DNA of 64,000 nt from Chloroflexi bacterium bin125. Lineage in GTDB: Bacteria; Chloroflexota; Dehalococcoidia; Bin125. The DNA lies in contig MPNM01000002.1 in the NCBI GenBank assembly GCA_002239025.1, forward strand, positions 186,001-250,000, given 5' to 3'. A program made the position numbers and the translations under genes. How positions within the stretch are numbered: position 1 is the first letter of the stretch; every line of letters begins with the position of its first letter. A model generated the notes under the pieces. It saw only the letters and a list, made by a program, of their open reading frames with translations, was not told the origin of the DNA and ran no database searches. This document shows positions 8,413 through 17,233 of this stretch, one piece after another.

Positions 8413-8483
8413 CCGCCTGCTATCTGCGCTCTGCCCACGGCATCATCTGACGAGTCATACCAAGACAGGTTTGGTCGAAGGAG

Positions 8484-8560
8484 TGGTGGGCGATACTGGA
8501 CTTGAACCAGTGACCTCTGCGATGTCAACGCAGCGCTCTAGCCGACTGAGCTAACCGCCC
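8484..8560 (-). tRNA. tRNA-Val (GAC), CCA encoded
   Basis: The reverse strand folds into a canonical cloverleaf: acceptor GGGCGGT/ATCGCCC (one G-U pair), D-arm GCTC/GAGC, anticodon stem CTGCG/CGCAG with loop TTGACAT (anticodon GAC), and T-arm ACTGG-TTCAAGT-CCAGT. The discriminator is A at 8487 and CCA is encoded at 8486-8484. It immediately precedes thrS and is probably co-transcribed with it. Confidence 0.96.
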
Positions 8561-8605
8561 TCGCCCGACTGCCTCGCTCAAGATGGAGACATCAGGACTC
8601 GATTC

Positions 8606-8635
8606 ATCGTATTCCTCGCCCGTTGGCTTGGTCAA
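8606..8635 (-). promoter_or_regulatory. Candidate promoter for tRNA-Val-thrS unit
   Basis: Minus strand TTGACC (8635-8630), 18-nt spacer, TACGAT (8611-8606). Transcription would start near 8599, about 40 nt before the mature tRNA. The best -35/-10 pair I find upstream of this unit. Confidence 0.5.
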
Positions 8636-8691
8636 CGAACGGGTAGGCAGAGGAGCCCGGAACCTCACGCGTTGGAGCGGGTAGAATCAGT

Positions 8692-8705
8692 GTCAACTCG
8701 TTGAC
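8692..8705. other. Palindrome GTCAA-CTCG-TTGAC in the intergenic region
   Basis: Perfect 5-bp inverted repeat with a 4-nt loop. It provides a TTGAC half on each strand (TTGACG on plus at 8701, TTGACA on minus at 8696). It could be overlapping divergent -35 boxes or an operator. The rest of 8636-8925 shows no convincing gene; long open frames there run through tRNA genes and are rejected. Confidence 0.3.
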
Positions 8706-8925
8706 GTTCCGCGTTGGGTTGGCTAGCTTGCACGCCAAGCCGCTTTTGGCCCGATTCCCAACTGATGTGGAACAACGGATTAGCAGCCAGGTTAGGGAGC
8801 AACCATTGAGCAGTGAGGCCGCAAGCCGCGCGGAGCGCCCAGGTCGAATGAGCATCCTGGATGAGCGACGTGTAAGATTGTGGGACGCCTCGACGCAACC
8901 GGCGTCGGGAGCCATCCATGCGCGG

Positions 8926-9001
<76 letters not shown>

Positions 9002-9084
9002 GCTACATCAGCACGAGCGGTCTGCCTCAGATTCCGCGCCTCTCGCGCGAGGACACCGGTTCGCCGGCCTTCTTGTCCTCCTCG

Positions 9085-9169
9085 GGGGAAGTGTCGGAAT
9101 TGGCAGACGAGCATGATTTAGGATCATGTGCCGCAAGGCGTAGGAGTTCGAGTCTCCTCTTCCCCACCA
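9085..9169 (+). tRNA. tRNA-Leu (TAG), CCA encoded
   Basis: Class II tRNA with a long variable arm (GCCGCAAGGCG region). Acceptor GGGGAAG/CTTCCCC, anticodon stem CATGA/TCATG with loop TTTAGGA (anticodon TAG), T-arm GGAG-TTCGAGT-CTCC, discriminator A 9166, CCA 9167-9169. Confidence 0.95.
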
Positions 9170-9244
9170 ATGCTCGCCCGACCGAAAACCGCTCGGGCGT
9201 GTTGCGAACCCTGGAATCACAGGCGCCGCTGAAGGAGTGTTCTT

Positions 9245-10291
9245 ATGGCTGACCCGCTATTGAGTGTCCAGAACCTCTCTACGAGTTTCTTCACGTCTGA
9301 AGGAGTCGTCCAGGCGGTCAACGATGTCTCGTACGACGTCATGCCCGGCCAGACGCTGGGATTGGTCGGAGAATCGGGCTCGGGCAAGAGCGTGTCCGCG
9401 CTCTCGTTGCTGCGTCTGATTCCTAACCCGCCTGGCAAGATCGTCAACGGCGAAGTCTGGTTCGACGGCGAAGAGTTGATGAGCGTTGACGACTCGCGGA
9501 TGCGCGAAATCCGCGGCAACGACATTGCTATGGTCTTCCAGGAGCCGATGACCTCGCTCAACCCGGTGCTGACCATCGGTCGACAGTTGACCGAGGCAAT
9601 CGAGCTGCACATGGGTCTGAACCGTACGCAGGCCAACGAGCGCGCCGTTGAGCTGCTCAACATGGTCGGTATTCCGGCCGCAGAGCAGCGCCTGTTCGAC
9701 TTCCCTCACCAGTTCTCAGGCGGCATGCGCCAACGCGTGATGATCGCGATGGCGCTGTCTTGCGACCCGAAGCTGTTGCTTGCTGACGAGCCAACCACCG
9801 CGCTTGACGTGACCATTCAGGCCCAGGTGCTTGAAGTCATGGCTCGCCTGAGCCGCGAACTTGGCACCGCCGTGATCGTCATTACACACAATCTCGGCGT
9901 GGTCGCGCGTTATGCCGACCGCGTCAACGTCATGTACGGCGGACGCATTGTTGAGAGCGGAGATGCCGGAGAGATCTACGCTCGCCCCAAGCATGCGTAC
10001 ACCCTCGGACTGCTTGAGTCGGTCCCACGACTTGACGCCCGAACCGGCCGCTTGATCCCGATTGAAGGCACGCCGCCAGACTTGACCAACATGCCCGAGG
10101 GCTGTTCTTTCGCACCTCGTTGCCGATTCGCCACCGATCAATGCACCACCGAACGTCCGGTGCTCCAGGAGTTCGCTCCCGGTCACCTGGTCGCATGTTG
10201 GAACTCCGATGCTGTCGCCCTCGAGGCCGACACCATCCTCGCGAGCGCGCACACCGCCGAAATGTTGGAAGAGGAGACTGCCAATGTCTGA
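9245..10291 (+). CDS. Peptide ABC transporter ATP-binding protein (OppD/DppD type)
   Basis: Cytoplasmic ATPase of an oligopeptide/dipeptide/nickel-type importer. The 348-aa protein has Walker [17 protein letters not shown], signature [15 protein letters not shown], Walker [14 protein letters not shown], a His-switch in VITHNLG, and the Opp C-terminal cluster [13 protein letters not shown] (zinc/FeS-like Cys motif typical of OppD). GAAGGAG sits 7 nt before the ATG. The partner ATPase overlaps the 3' end. No permease or solute-binding gene is nearby, so the transporter core must be encoded elsewhere. Substrate cannot be assigned. Confidence 0.93.
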   Translation: MADPLLSVQNLSTSFFTSEGVVQAVNDVSYDVMPGQTLGLVGESGSGKSVSALSLLRLIPNPPGKIVNGEVWFDGEELMSVDDSRMREIRGNDIAMVFQEPMTSLNPVLTIGRQLTEAIELHMGLNRTQANERAVELLNMVGIPAAEQRLFDFPHQFSGGMRQRVMIAMALSCDPKLLLADEPTTALDVTIQAQVLEVMARLSRELGTAVIVITHNLGVVARYADRVNVMYGGRIVESGDAGEIYARPKHAYTLGLLESVPRLDARTGRLIPIEGTPPDLTNMPEGCSFAPRCRFATDQCTTERPVLQEFAPGHLVACWNSDAVALEADTILASAHTAEMLEEETANV

Positions 10292-11507
10292 GAACGAACA
10301 ACCAGAAGTCGTTGAGGAGGAGCAGTCACAGGATGAGGCCGGCGTCGGGTCGATGACCCCAGAGAGCATGCGGGCCGCCGCGGCCGCTTCGGTTGGTGCG
10401 GCGACTGCCGCGATCGCAGATCTCATTGGCACCGGTCGCACCGAGCCGCATGAGAACACGCTGCTTGAGGTCCAGGATCTGAAGATGTACTTCCCGGTCA
10501 CAGCCGGGTTGCTGCTCAAGCGCAAGGTGGCGGACATCAAGGCCGTCGATGGATTGACGTTCTCCGTCCGTGAGGGCGAGACACTCGGTCTGGTCGGCGA
10601 GTCGGGCTGTGGCAAGTCAACCACGGGCCGCGCAATCCTTCAGCTCTACCGGCCGACAGCCGGCAACGTCTTCATGTCGCCCCCGCAGTACACATCGCAC
10701 ATCGGCGCAGATGACGATGGTGGCGCTGAATCAGTTTCGCTCCCAGGCGCTGACTCGAATGGCGGCCCGGTCGATCTGACCACGCTGGCCGGACGCAACC
10801 TGCGGGCCTACCGACGCCAGATGCAGATGATTTTCCAGGACCCGTATGCGTCCTTGAATCCTCGTATGAGCGTCGGCAGCATCGTCTCCGAGCCCATGGT
10901 GATTCACGGCTTGCAGAAGGGCCGGCGCAAGGAGCGCGTCCGTGAGCTGCTGGAGACTGTAGGTCTCAACCCCTATTTCGCCAGCCGCTATCCGCACGAG
11001 TTCTCCGGTGGACAGCGACAGCGCATCGGCATCGCCCGCGCGCTCGCGGTTGAGCCAGCGTTCATCGTCTGCGACGAGCCGGTCTCGGCGCTTGACGTGT
11101 CGATTCAGGCGCAGATCATCAACCTGCTTGAGGACCTTCAGGCCGACTTCGGTCTGACCTACCTCTTCATTGCTCACGACCTCTCCGTGGTGCGTCACAT
11201 CTCGCACCGCATCGCGGTCATGTACCTGGGCAAGATTGTCGAGCTGGCCCAAGCCGACCAGCTCTATGACAACCCGCTGCACCCCTACACACAGGCGTTG
11301 ATTTCCGCTGTGCCGATTCCCGACCCGGCATTGGAGCGGCGACGTGAGCGCTTGATCCTGACCGGCGACGTGCCCAACCCGATCGCGCCGCCACCAGGAT
11401 GCAACTTCCACACACGTTGTCCGATTGCAATCGACATCTGTCGCGAGGAAGACCCGGAGTGGCGCGAGATCGTGGACGACCACTTCGTCCGCTGCCATCG
11501 CGTCTAG
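10284..11507 (+). CDS. Peptide ABC transporter ATP-binding protein (OppF/DppF type)
   Basis: Second ATPase of the pair. The start is set at the ATG at 10284 (GAGGAG about 7 nt upstream), overlapping the OppD-like stop by 8 nt; a longer frame from 10209 lies inside the previous gene. The 407-aa protein has an acidic/Ala-rich N-terminal extension of about 55 residues not needed for an ATPase. Then come Walker [18 protein letters not shown], signature [15 protein letters not shown], Walker [14 protein letters not shown] and the C-terminal [14 protein letters not shown] motif. About 40 extra residues (Gly/Asp/Ser-rich) are inserted between Walker A and the Q-loop ([17 protein letters not shown]). 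Followed by a strong terminator hairpin. Confidence 0.93.
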   Translation: MSENEQPEVVEEEQSQDEAGVGSMTPESMRAAAAASVGAATAAIADLIGTGRTEPHENTLLEVQDLKMYFPVTAGLLLKRKVADIKAVDGLTFSVREGETLGLVGESGCGKSTTGRAILQLYRPTAGNVFMSPPQYTSHIGADDDGGAESVSLPGADSNGGPVDLTTLAGRNLRAYRRQMQMIFQDPYASLNPRMSVGSIVSEPMVIHGLQKGRRKERVRELLETVGLNPYFASRYPHEFSGGQRQRIGIARALAVEPAFIVCDEPVSALDVSIQAQIINLLEDLQADFGLTYLFIAHDLSVVRHISHRIAVMYLGKIVELAQADQLYDNPLHPYTQALISAVPIPDPALERRRERLILTGDVPNPIAPPPGCNFHTRCPIAIDICREEDPEWREIVDDHFVRCHRV

Positions 11508-11530
11508 TCTGTTGCCGCACGACTTACATC

Positions 11531-11556
11531 AGAACGGGGCCGAGAGGCCCCGTTCT
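11531..11556 (+). terminator. Terminator-like hairpin after the OppDF-type pair
   Basis: Perfect 11-bp stem AGAACGGGGCC/GGCCCCGTTCT with a GAGA tetraloop, 24 nt after the stop. No T-run follows, so efficiency is uncertain. Confidence 0.7.
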
Positions 11557-11592
11557 GCGTATCCGGCACACAGCGATACCGTCGCTGACTGA

Positions 11593-11598
11593 TACGAT
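11593..11598 (+). promoter_or_regulatory. -10-like box for a leaderless lepA transcript
   Basis: TACGAT ends 8 nt before the lepA ATG. There is no Shine-Dalgarno in the gap, and no good -35. Confidence 0.35.
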
Positions 11599-11606
11599 CT
11601 GCCCAC

Positions 11607-13457
11607 ATGGATCCATCGCGCATCCGCAACTTTTGCATCGTCGCCCACATCGATCACGGCAAATCGACCCTGTCTGACCGCCTCATGGAGGCGACCGCGA
11701 CGGTCGATCGACGCGACATGTCCGACCAACTGCTCGACTCCATGGATCTCGAGCGAGAGAAGGGCATCACGATCAAGGCGCGAGCCGTGCGAATGGACTA
11801 CCAGTCGCCCGAAGGCGATGAGTACCGATTACACCTGATTGACACGCCAGGGCACGTGGACTTTTCCTACGAGGTTTCTCGCAGCCTGGCAGCCGCCGAG
11901 GGTGCGCTGCTGGTTGTCGACGCCGTCGAGGGCATCCAGGCTCAAACGTTGGCCAACGTATATCTGGCCATGGAGCAAGACCTCACCTTGATTCCGGTGA
12001 TCAACAAAATCGACCTTGATGTCGCGAGACCCGAAGCGATTGCGGCCGAATTGGTCGATGTGATCGGGTTCGCTCGTGATGAGATTCTGTACGTCTCGGC
12101 CAAAACCGGTCAGGGCATTAATGAGCTGCTGGAGGCGATCGTCGAGCGTGTTCCAGCGCCCGACGGCAGCGGCGACGCCCAACTGCGCGCGTTGATCTTT
12201 GACTCCGAGTACGACCCGTACAAGGGCGTCATTGCCCACGTTCGGGTCGTAGACGGCGAAGTGAAGGGCCAATCCCCGCTTCGTCTGTCTGCAACCAATC
12301 GCCGCTTTGAGGCCATGGAAGTGGGCAGTTTTGCCCCCGACCTACGCAAGCTCCAGTCATTGTCAGCGGGAGACGTCGGCTACGTCGCAACCGGGCTCAA
12401 GGATGTCGGCGATGTCCGTGTTGGTGACACCATGACCAGCGGCGGACGCCATCAGCCCGAACCGCTGCCCGGCTACCGCGAACCGAAGGCCATGGTTTTC
12501 GCGGGGCTCTATCCGGCGAACTCCGCCGATTACCAGGAACTCTCGGACGCGCTCGACAAACTGAGACTCTCCGACAGCTCGATTCTGTATCAGCCAGAGT
12601 CATCAGCGGCATTGGGATTTGGTTATCGGATGGGATTCCTCGGACTCCTGCACATGGAGATCGTGCAAGAGCGACTCGAGCGCGAGTACGGACTGGAGCT
12701 CGTCTTTACTGCGCCGTCAGTTGAATACGAAGTTGAAGGTGTCGACGGGCAAGTGAGATTGATCGAGAATCCATCCGAACTGCCGGCGCCAAACCACGTG
12801 GCGGAAATCCGCGAACCCTGGGTCAGGATCTCGGTGATCGCGCCACATGAGCACGTCGGTGCGGTGATGGAGACAGTCACAGGTCGCCGCGGCGTCTTCG
12901 ATCGTATGGAGTATCTACAGCGGACGAGCCAGACGAACGGCGCCAACGGCTCAGGGCCGTCGACCGGTGAAATTCGAGTGCTGCTCGAGTATGAGCTTCC
13001 GCTGTCGGAAATCCTCACCGACTTCTACGACGACCTGAAATCGAAAACGCATGGATATGCCAGCCTCGACTACACCCTGATCGGTTACCGGCCTGCCAAG
13101 CTGGTCAAATTGGACCTGCTGATCAATGGCGAGCCGGTCGATGCACTCTCTGCAATCGTGCATTCCGACGCAGCGGCCACGCAGGGTCGAGAGTTGGCCG
13201 ATAGGCTGCGCAAACTGATTCCGAGGCAACTATTCGACGTGCCGATCCAGGCGGCCGTAGGCGGCCGGATCGTGGCTCGCGAGACGGTGCGGGCATTGCG
13301 CAAGAACGTCACCGCCAAGTGCTATGGCGGCGACATCACGAGAAAGCGCAAACTGCTCGCTCGGCAGGCCGAAGGAAAGAAGCGGCTCAAGCGAGTCGGC
13401 AACGTCGAGATTCCGCAAGAGGCGTTCCTGGCCGTCCTGCAGTTGGGCAAGAACTAG
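11607..13457 (+). CDS. lepA: Elongation factor 4 (back-translocating GTPase)
   Basis: Ribosome-associated GTPase acting on stalled or mistranslocated ribosomes. The 616-aa protein has G1 AHIDHGKST, switch II DTPGHVDFSYEVSRSLAAAE, NKID and SAK-like (VSAKTGQGI) motifs. Then come EF-G-like domains II, III and V and the LepA-specific C-terminal domain rich in Lys/Arg (KNVTAKCYGGDITRKRKLLA). The full length is present. The start follows a TACGAT box by 8 nt with no Shine-Dalgarno, suggesting a leaderless mRNA. The unit is isolated by the upstream hairpin and by a repeat element downstream. Confidence 0.97.
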   Translation: MDPSRIRNFCIVAHIDHGKSTLSDRLMEATATVDRRDMSDQLLDSMDLEREKGITIKARAVRMDYQSPEGDEYRLHLIDTPGHVDFSYEVSRSLAAAEGALLVVDAVEGIQAQTLANVYLAMEQDLTLIPVINKIDLDVARPEAIAAELVDVIGFARDEILYVSAKTGQGINELLEAIVERVPAPDGSGDAQLRALIFDSEYDPYKGVIAHVRVVDGEVKGQSPLRLSATNRRFEAMEVGSFAPDLRKLQSLSAGDVGYVATGLKDVGDVRVGDTMTSGGRHQPEPLPGYREPKAMVFAGLYPANSADYQELSDALDKLRLSDSSILYQPESSAALGFGYRMGFLGLLHMEIVQERLEREYGLELVFTAPSVEYEVEGVDGQVRLIENPSELPAPNHVAEIREPWVRISVIAPHEHVGAVMETVTGRRGVFDRMEYLQRTSQTNGANGSGPSTGEIRVLLEYELPLSEILTDFYDDLKSKTHGYASLDYTLIGYRPAKLVKLDLLINGEPVDALSAIVHSDAAATQGRELADRLRKLIPRQLFDVPIQAAVGGRIVARETVRALRKNVTAKCYGGDITRKRKLLARQAEGKKRLKRVGNVEIPQEAFLAVLQLGKN

Positions 13458-13492
13458 GTTCTGTTTCCCACTGTTCATTTCTTGACTCATTG

Positions 13493-13594
13493 TCCCGTCA
13501 TATCCGCGCTTGTCGCGGCAGTCTCGCCGTGTTGTGTAGGGACAGTGGCGTCAAGTGCGGCGAGATACCCGCGACAATCGCGAGTATGACGGGA
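13493..13594. repeat. Intergenic element with 37-bp imperfect terminal inverted repeats
   Basis: The left arm 13493-13529 and the reverse complement of 13558-13594 match at 31 of 37 positions without gaps. Both begin TCCCGTCATA and end with CTCGCCG. The 28-nt centre is unpaired. It fills the lepA/13629-gene spacer between convergent genes. A related, more degenerate copy lies at about 31183-31261. No coding capacity. It resembles a MITE or palindromic repeat and could also act as a terminator. Confidence 0.7.
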
Positions 13595-13628
13595 ATTCAT
13601 GGACTGAGGGGCCCCATGTGAACGCGCG

Positions 13629-15020
13629 TTAGCTGGCCGGGTTGGCTTCCGCTGGAGCCGCAACGGCGCCGTTCTCGGCTGGCGGCGCCGAAGCTTCCGC
13701 CTCCTCCTCTTCCTCCTCCAGCGCAATCTCCAGGACGCCAGCGGTCTCAGCGACCGACCGGCGAATGTCCTCAAGCACTTCAGGCTCGTCCGCCGCTTCT
13801 CCTGCGAAGCTGACCAGTTCGAATAGCGCTTCAACCGGAATCAGGGCATAGCCGTACGTCTCGCAGGCGTTGATCAGCGTCTTGGGGAACGGTTCTCGGC
13901 GAATCCTGGGGTCGGTTTGCCGATGGCCGTTGGCGACAATGATGCCCTTGGGCCGACTCTTCCGTCGCAGGTATTGCTCTTCGATTCGGCTCTGCAGAGT
14001 CAAGTACACACGGTCGCTGACCGCATTGTTCGCCGAAGTCAGTTCGACCAATGACGTTTCGGATCCGTCGCGGATTTCCAAGTGGTCATCGGTCATCGAA
14101 ACTGTGTAGCCCAGTACGCGGAAGGCATCTGCGACAGTGTCGCGGAAGGCCAGATTCTGGCTCTGCCAGAGCATGCCCTGGAACCGTGTCGTATCGGCCA
14201 GCAGAGACTCCGCTTCGGTGACCCGGCGCTGCGCCTGCTTCAGATCGTTCTGGGCACTCGTCAACTCGTCACGGGCGGCGGTCGCTTCAGGAGAGTCGTA
14301 TCGGCGAACCCAGACCGGAGCGGCGCTCGAATCTGGTTCCTGAGCGAGCCGCTCGATCATCTCCAACAGCGAAGCAGAGAACACCTTGCGCTGAGAAGAT
14401 GCCAGGTTGTCGGGCGGCGGCAGCACCACGATGCGACCGGGACCGCTGCGGAACTCGACGGCGACCGCTGCTCCGCCTATCGAACGTCCGACGATCTGCG
14501 CGCCATCGGATGCGTTGAGGTCGAACAATGCCCGATAACGAAGCCGTCCGGCCAGGTCGTCGAGAAAGCCGCTGACCGGGTGTTGCGGGACCGTCGGACG
14601 GACATCCTTGCCGTCGGCGGGACGAAGCGTGGGCCAGCGGAACGGATCTCCCTCAGGCCCGGGAATCAGGGAGTATCGATTCAGTCCGGGGAACGATGCA
14701 ATGTTTGGGTGACGCACGTTTGGATATGCGAAGACCACGAGCACACCGCCGTTGTCAAGCATCTGCTGAAACTCAAGCTGGCGCTGCTGCAACAACTCTC
14801 CCAGGCCGAAATGAAAAGCGCCCGACTCTCCTATGCCAATGGCGCGTCCGTCTGGTGCTTTCACATCGAGAGTGGTCGCTGCGATTCCCTCGATCTGCTC
14901 GGACACTGATTGGAGATCGACGATGCAAGCGTCGTAATCGAAGATCGACGAGGCATTGGCGATCGAGTGGTTGTCGACGCTGGGGCTGGGTATCGGGCAG
15001 CCAATGGAGATGATTCGCAC
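13629..15020 (-). CDS. Unknown protein: Rossmann-like N-part, coiled coil, restriction-endonuclease-like C-part, acidic tail
   Basis: A 463-aa protein I cannot name. Residues 1-200 look like an alpha/beta fold (ACIVDLQSV, GGVLVVFAYPNVRHP, GGAAVAVEFRSGPGRIVVLP). About 235-275 is a predicted coiled coil. About 280-400 (FRDTVADAFRVLGYTVS, LEIRDGSETSLVELTSANNA, KGIIVANGHRQTDP) has the order of strands and acidic residues of PD-(D/E)xK-like folds, but I cannot confirm catalytic residues. The tail is a Glu run followed by Ala/Pro. The start is a GTG (15020) with AAGGA 7 nt upstream. It is divergent from the SRP RNA. A role in DNA or RNA handling is only a fold-based guess. Confidence 0.8.
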   Translation of the reverse strand: MRIISIGCPIPSPSVDNHSIANASSIFDYDACIVDLQSVSEQIEGIAATTLDVKAPDGRAIGIGESGAFHFGLGELLQQRQLEFQQMLDNGGVLVVFAYPNVRHPNIASFPGLNRYSLIPGPEGDPFRWPTLRPADGKDVRPTVPQHPVSGFLDDLAGRLRYRALFDLNASDGAQIVGRSIGGAAVAVEFRSGPGRIVVLPPPDNLASSQRKVFSASLLEMIERLAQEPDSSAAPVWVRRYDSPEATAARDELTSAQNDLKQAQRRVTEAESLLADTTRFQGMLWQSQNLAFRDTVADAFRVLGYTVSMTDDHLEIRDGSETSLVELTSANNAVSDRVYLTLQSRIEEQYLRRKSRPKGIIVANGHRQTDPRIRREPFPKTLINACETYGYALIPVEALFELVSFAGEAADEPEVLEDIRRSVAETAGVLEIALEEEEEEAEASAPPAENGAVAAPAEANPAS

Positions 15021-15101
15021 GGGCTGTTCCTTCGCTCATGTTGTTGCCCGCGGTTGGGCCATTCTCATGAGTTTACTCCGACGTATCGCTGCCGCCGCTG
15101 G

Positions 15102-15110
15102 TGGTAGGAT
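15102..15110 (+). promoter_or_regulatory. Extended -10 promoter of the SRP RNA
   Basis: TGGTAGGAT: a TG-n-TAGGAT extended -10 whose predicted start point (15117) coincides with the 5' end deduced from the RNA's terminal helix. No good -35. Confidence 0.6.
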
Positions 15111-15116
15111 TGCAGT

Positions 15117-15386
15117 TGGTCGTGCTAGATGGGGAGCTAGCGGTGCCCTGTACCCGCAATCCGCTCTAGCGGGGTTGAATTCCTGGGTTGAGGGCGGCGA
15201 CATGAGAACTACCGACGCCAAGCAGTGATGAAGTTTGGGTCCCGCGCGGCGGCCCGCCGTGAACCCCGTCAGGTCCGAGAGGAAGCAGCGGTAAGCGGTT
15301 GTCGGTCGGGTGACGCGGGAGTGCCTGGGCAGAGCCGGCTAGCGAAGGCAAGCTGATGAAGTCGTTCGATCTCAGGTGCACGGCCA
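15117..15386 (+). ncRNA. ffs: Signal recognition particle RNA, large type with Alu domain
   Basis: About 270 nt. The conserved S-domain core is present at 15269-15290 (GTCAGGTCCGAGAGGAAGCA), the binding site for the Ffh M-domain. Upstream, GGTGCCCTGTACCCGCAATC and the CTAGC elements form the Alu domain, as in Bacillus scRNA. The ends pair: GGTCGTGC (15118-15125) with GCACGGCC (15378-15385). With Ffh and FtsY (encoded at 29034) it targets membrane proteins co-translationally. It is located between a divergent gene and rsmA. Ends are inferred from pairing and the promoter, and accurate to a few nt. Confidence 0.93.
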
Positions 15387-15429
15387 CACCTTTGCTTCGT
15401 CATGACATTCCATCGTTCCGAGTAACCAG

Positions 15430-16272
15430 ATGAGCGGACGCCGCAGGCGCGCGCGATTGGGGCAGCACTTCCTGCGCGACGAGCGGGTGCTCGAACGAAT
15501 CGTCGATGCCGTTCCCGATGCGCCGGAAGCGATCATTGAGGTTGGCGCTGGTGATGGCGTACTGACCGAGCGGTTAGCCGAGCTGGATCGTCCCCTCGTC
15601 TCCGTCGAACTCGACGAAGGGATGGCCTACCGAGCACGCAGGCGGCTGACTCGAGCCGGACTCGATCTGAACGCCGTCGTGATCGAGCACGATGTGTTGG
15701 ACATCAACCCTGAGGAGACCCTGGCAGCGGTCGCGGCTCATCCGCCCTACGGACTCGTCGGCAATCTGCCATACGCGATCACAGCCCCAATCTTCCGCAA
15801 GTTTCTTGAGGAAGAGTCTGCGCGACCGGACTGGATGCTGGTTATGATCCAGCACGAAGTCGCACAACGGGTGACGGCCATGCCGGGCAAGTTGTCGCTC
15901 ATGGGCGTCTCGGTGCAGTTTTACGCCGACGCAGAACTGCTCTTCACTGTCGAACGCGAGGCATTCGACCCCCCGCCGCAAGTGCGCTCGGCAGTGGTGC
16001 GGCTACAGGTCCGAGAGCAACCCGCTGTCAACGTGCCTAGCGTTGAGCGATTCTTTGAAGTCGTGCGCGGCGGTTTTCGCAGTCCGAGAAAGCAATTGCA
16101 TAACGCGTTGGCACAGGGAGTCTGGCTACCGTCAGAGGGCGCCGGAGAATGGCTCGAGGCTTGCCAGATCGATCCGGCACGCAGGCCAGGGAATCTGACG
16201 CTCGAGGAGTGGGCTCGGCTCGCCTGGTGGCGAGAGAAGCACGCCGAGAATCACATGGACTCGCTGCAATGA
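15430..16272 (+). CDS. rsmA: 16S rRNA dimethyladenosine transferase
   Basis: SAM-dependent dimethylation of the two adjacent adenosines in the 3'-terminal 16S hairpin. The 280-aa protein has GQHFLRDERVLERIV at the N-terminus, SAM-binding IIEVGAGDGVLTERLAE, the catalytic NLPYAIT (N-L-P-Y), and EVAQRVTAMPGKLSLMGV. Directly downstream of SRP RNA, and its ATG has no clear Shine-Dalgarno. The stop overlaps the ispE start (ATGA), the common rsmA-ispE pairing. Confidence 0.97.
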   Translation: MSGRRRRARLGQHFLRDERVLERIVDAVPDAPEAIIEVGAGDGVLTERLAELDRPLVSVELDEGMAYRARRRLTRAGLDLNAVVIEHDVLDINPEETLAAVAAHPPYGLVGNLPYAITAPIFRKFLEEESARPDWMLVMIQHEVAQRVTAMPGKLSLMGVSVQFYADAELLFTVEREAFDPPPQVRSAVVRLQVREQPAVNVPSVERFFEVVRGGFRSPRKQLHNALAQGVWLPSEGAGEWLEACQIDPARRPGNLTLEEWARLAWWREKHAENHMDSLQ

Positions 16273-17231
16273 CCTCTCTGAGCACGATCGCCGCAGCCAA
16301 GCTCAACCTGACACTCGAGGTCCTGGGCAAGCGTGTGGATGGGTTCCACGACCTCTCCTCAGTCGCCATCTCGCTGGATCTTGCCGATGACGTTCGTCTC
16401 ACGCCCGATGACGTTCGGCTGACGCCTGGTGGCGACAGGCGCACAATCGCCTACCAGGACCCCGATGGGCGCCCATTCTCGATTCAGACAAACGACGACA
16501 TCATCGCTCGGGTCTGGTCTGCCCTGGAGGCGCACTGTGATCTGCAGATGAACGGCCGCGTTGACGTGGTGAAACGTATCCCGATCACCAGCGGGCTTGG
16601 GGGTGGTTCCACCAACGCTGCTGCGTTCCTGCGCCTGGCGAACGAAGCGTGGACGCTCGGCCTGTCCGACGACGATCTCTGCCGGATCGGCTCGCAAGTC
16701 GGTTCCGACGTCGCAGCCTGTGTGATTGGTGGTCCGGTGATGATGGCCGGCCGCGGCGAGCGAGTCGAGTCGATTGAAGCCCCATCGGCATCGCTTAGCG
16801 GTTGGGCTGTCCTGCTATATCGCCCCGAGATTCCGGTTCCAGAGGACAAGACCGCGACAATGTATCGCTCGCTACGATCATCAGATTTCCGTGACGGCGC
16901 TTATTCGTCTGCGCTCGAGGAGCGGTTGCTCGCGGGAAGAAGCCCAACGCAAGACGATTGCATCAACTCATTCGACGCATCAGCTCGAGAGGTGATGCAG
17001 GGCTTGACGCCTGCCTGGCGTCGCATGGGGGCAGCCATTGCTCGCGCCGCCGTCGATACCGATGCTCAGCCGGTCACACCTCTGTTGGCCGGAGCAGGAC
17101 CGACAATGTTCGCGATCCTGGCGCCTGAAACGGCACACGCGGCTGCCACCGAGCTCCAGGGTGCGCCCGGACTCACTCGTGTCGTTCTGCCGATCGCTCG
17201 GGCCGAGGCCACCATCGTTTGTATTGATTGA
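16269..17231 (+). CDS. ispE: 4-diphosphocytidyl-2-C-methyl-D-erythritol kinase
   Basis: ATP-dependent kinase of the non-mevalonate isoprenoid pathway. The start is the ATG at 16269, overlapping the rsmA stop; a longer frame from 16149 would lie within rsmA. The 320-aa protein has N-terminal AAAKLNLTLEVLGKRVDGFH, GHMP-kinase loop PITSGLGGGSTNAAAFLR and C-terminal GAGPTMFAI. A direct repeat of seven codons (DDVRLTP twice, with silent differences) sits after the first 45 residues. The organism therefore probably makes isoprenoids by the MEP route. Confidence 0.96.
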   Translation: MTSLSTIAAAKLNLTLEVLGKRVDGFHDLSSVAISLDLADDVRLTPDDVRLTPGGDRRTIAYQDPDGRPFSIQTNDDIIARVWSALEAHCDLQMNGRVDVVKRIPITSGLGGGSTNAAAFLRLANEAWTLGLSDDDLCRIGSQVGSDVAACVIGGPVMMAGRGERVESIEAPSASLSGWAVLLYRPEIPVPEDKTATMYRSLRSSDFRDGAYSSALEERLLAGRSPTQDDCINSFDASAREVMQGLTPAWRRMGAAIARAAVDTDAQPVTPLLAGAGPTMFAILAPETAHAAATELQGAPGLTRVVLPIARAEATIVCID

Positions 17232-17233
17232 GC

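Noticed and set aside
8413-8486. T-box leader for thrS
   Set aside because: The gap to tRNA-Val is only 71 nt and shows no T-box consensus or antiterminator.
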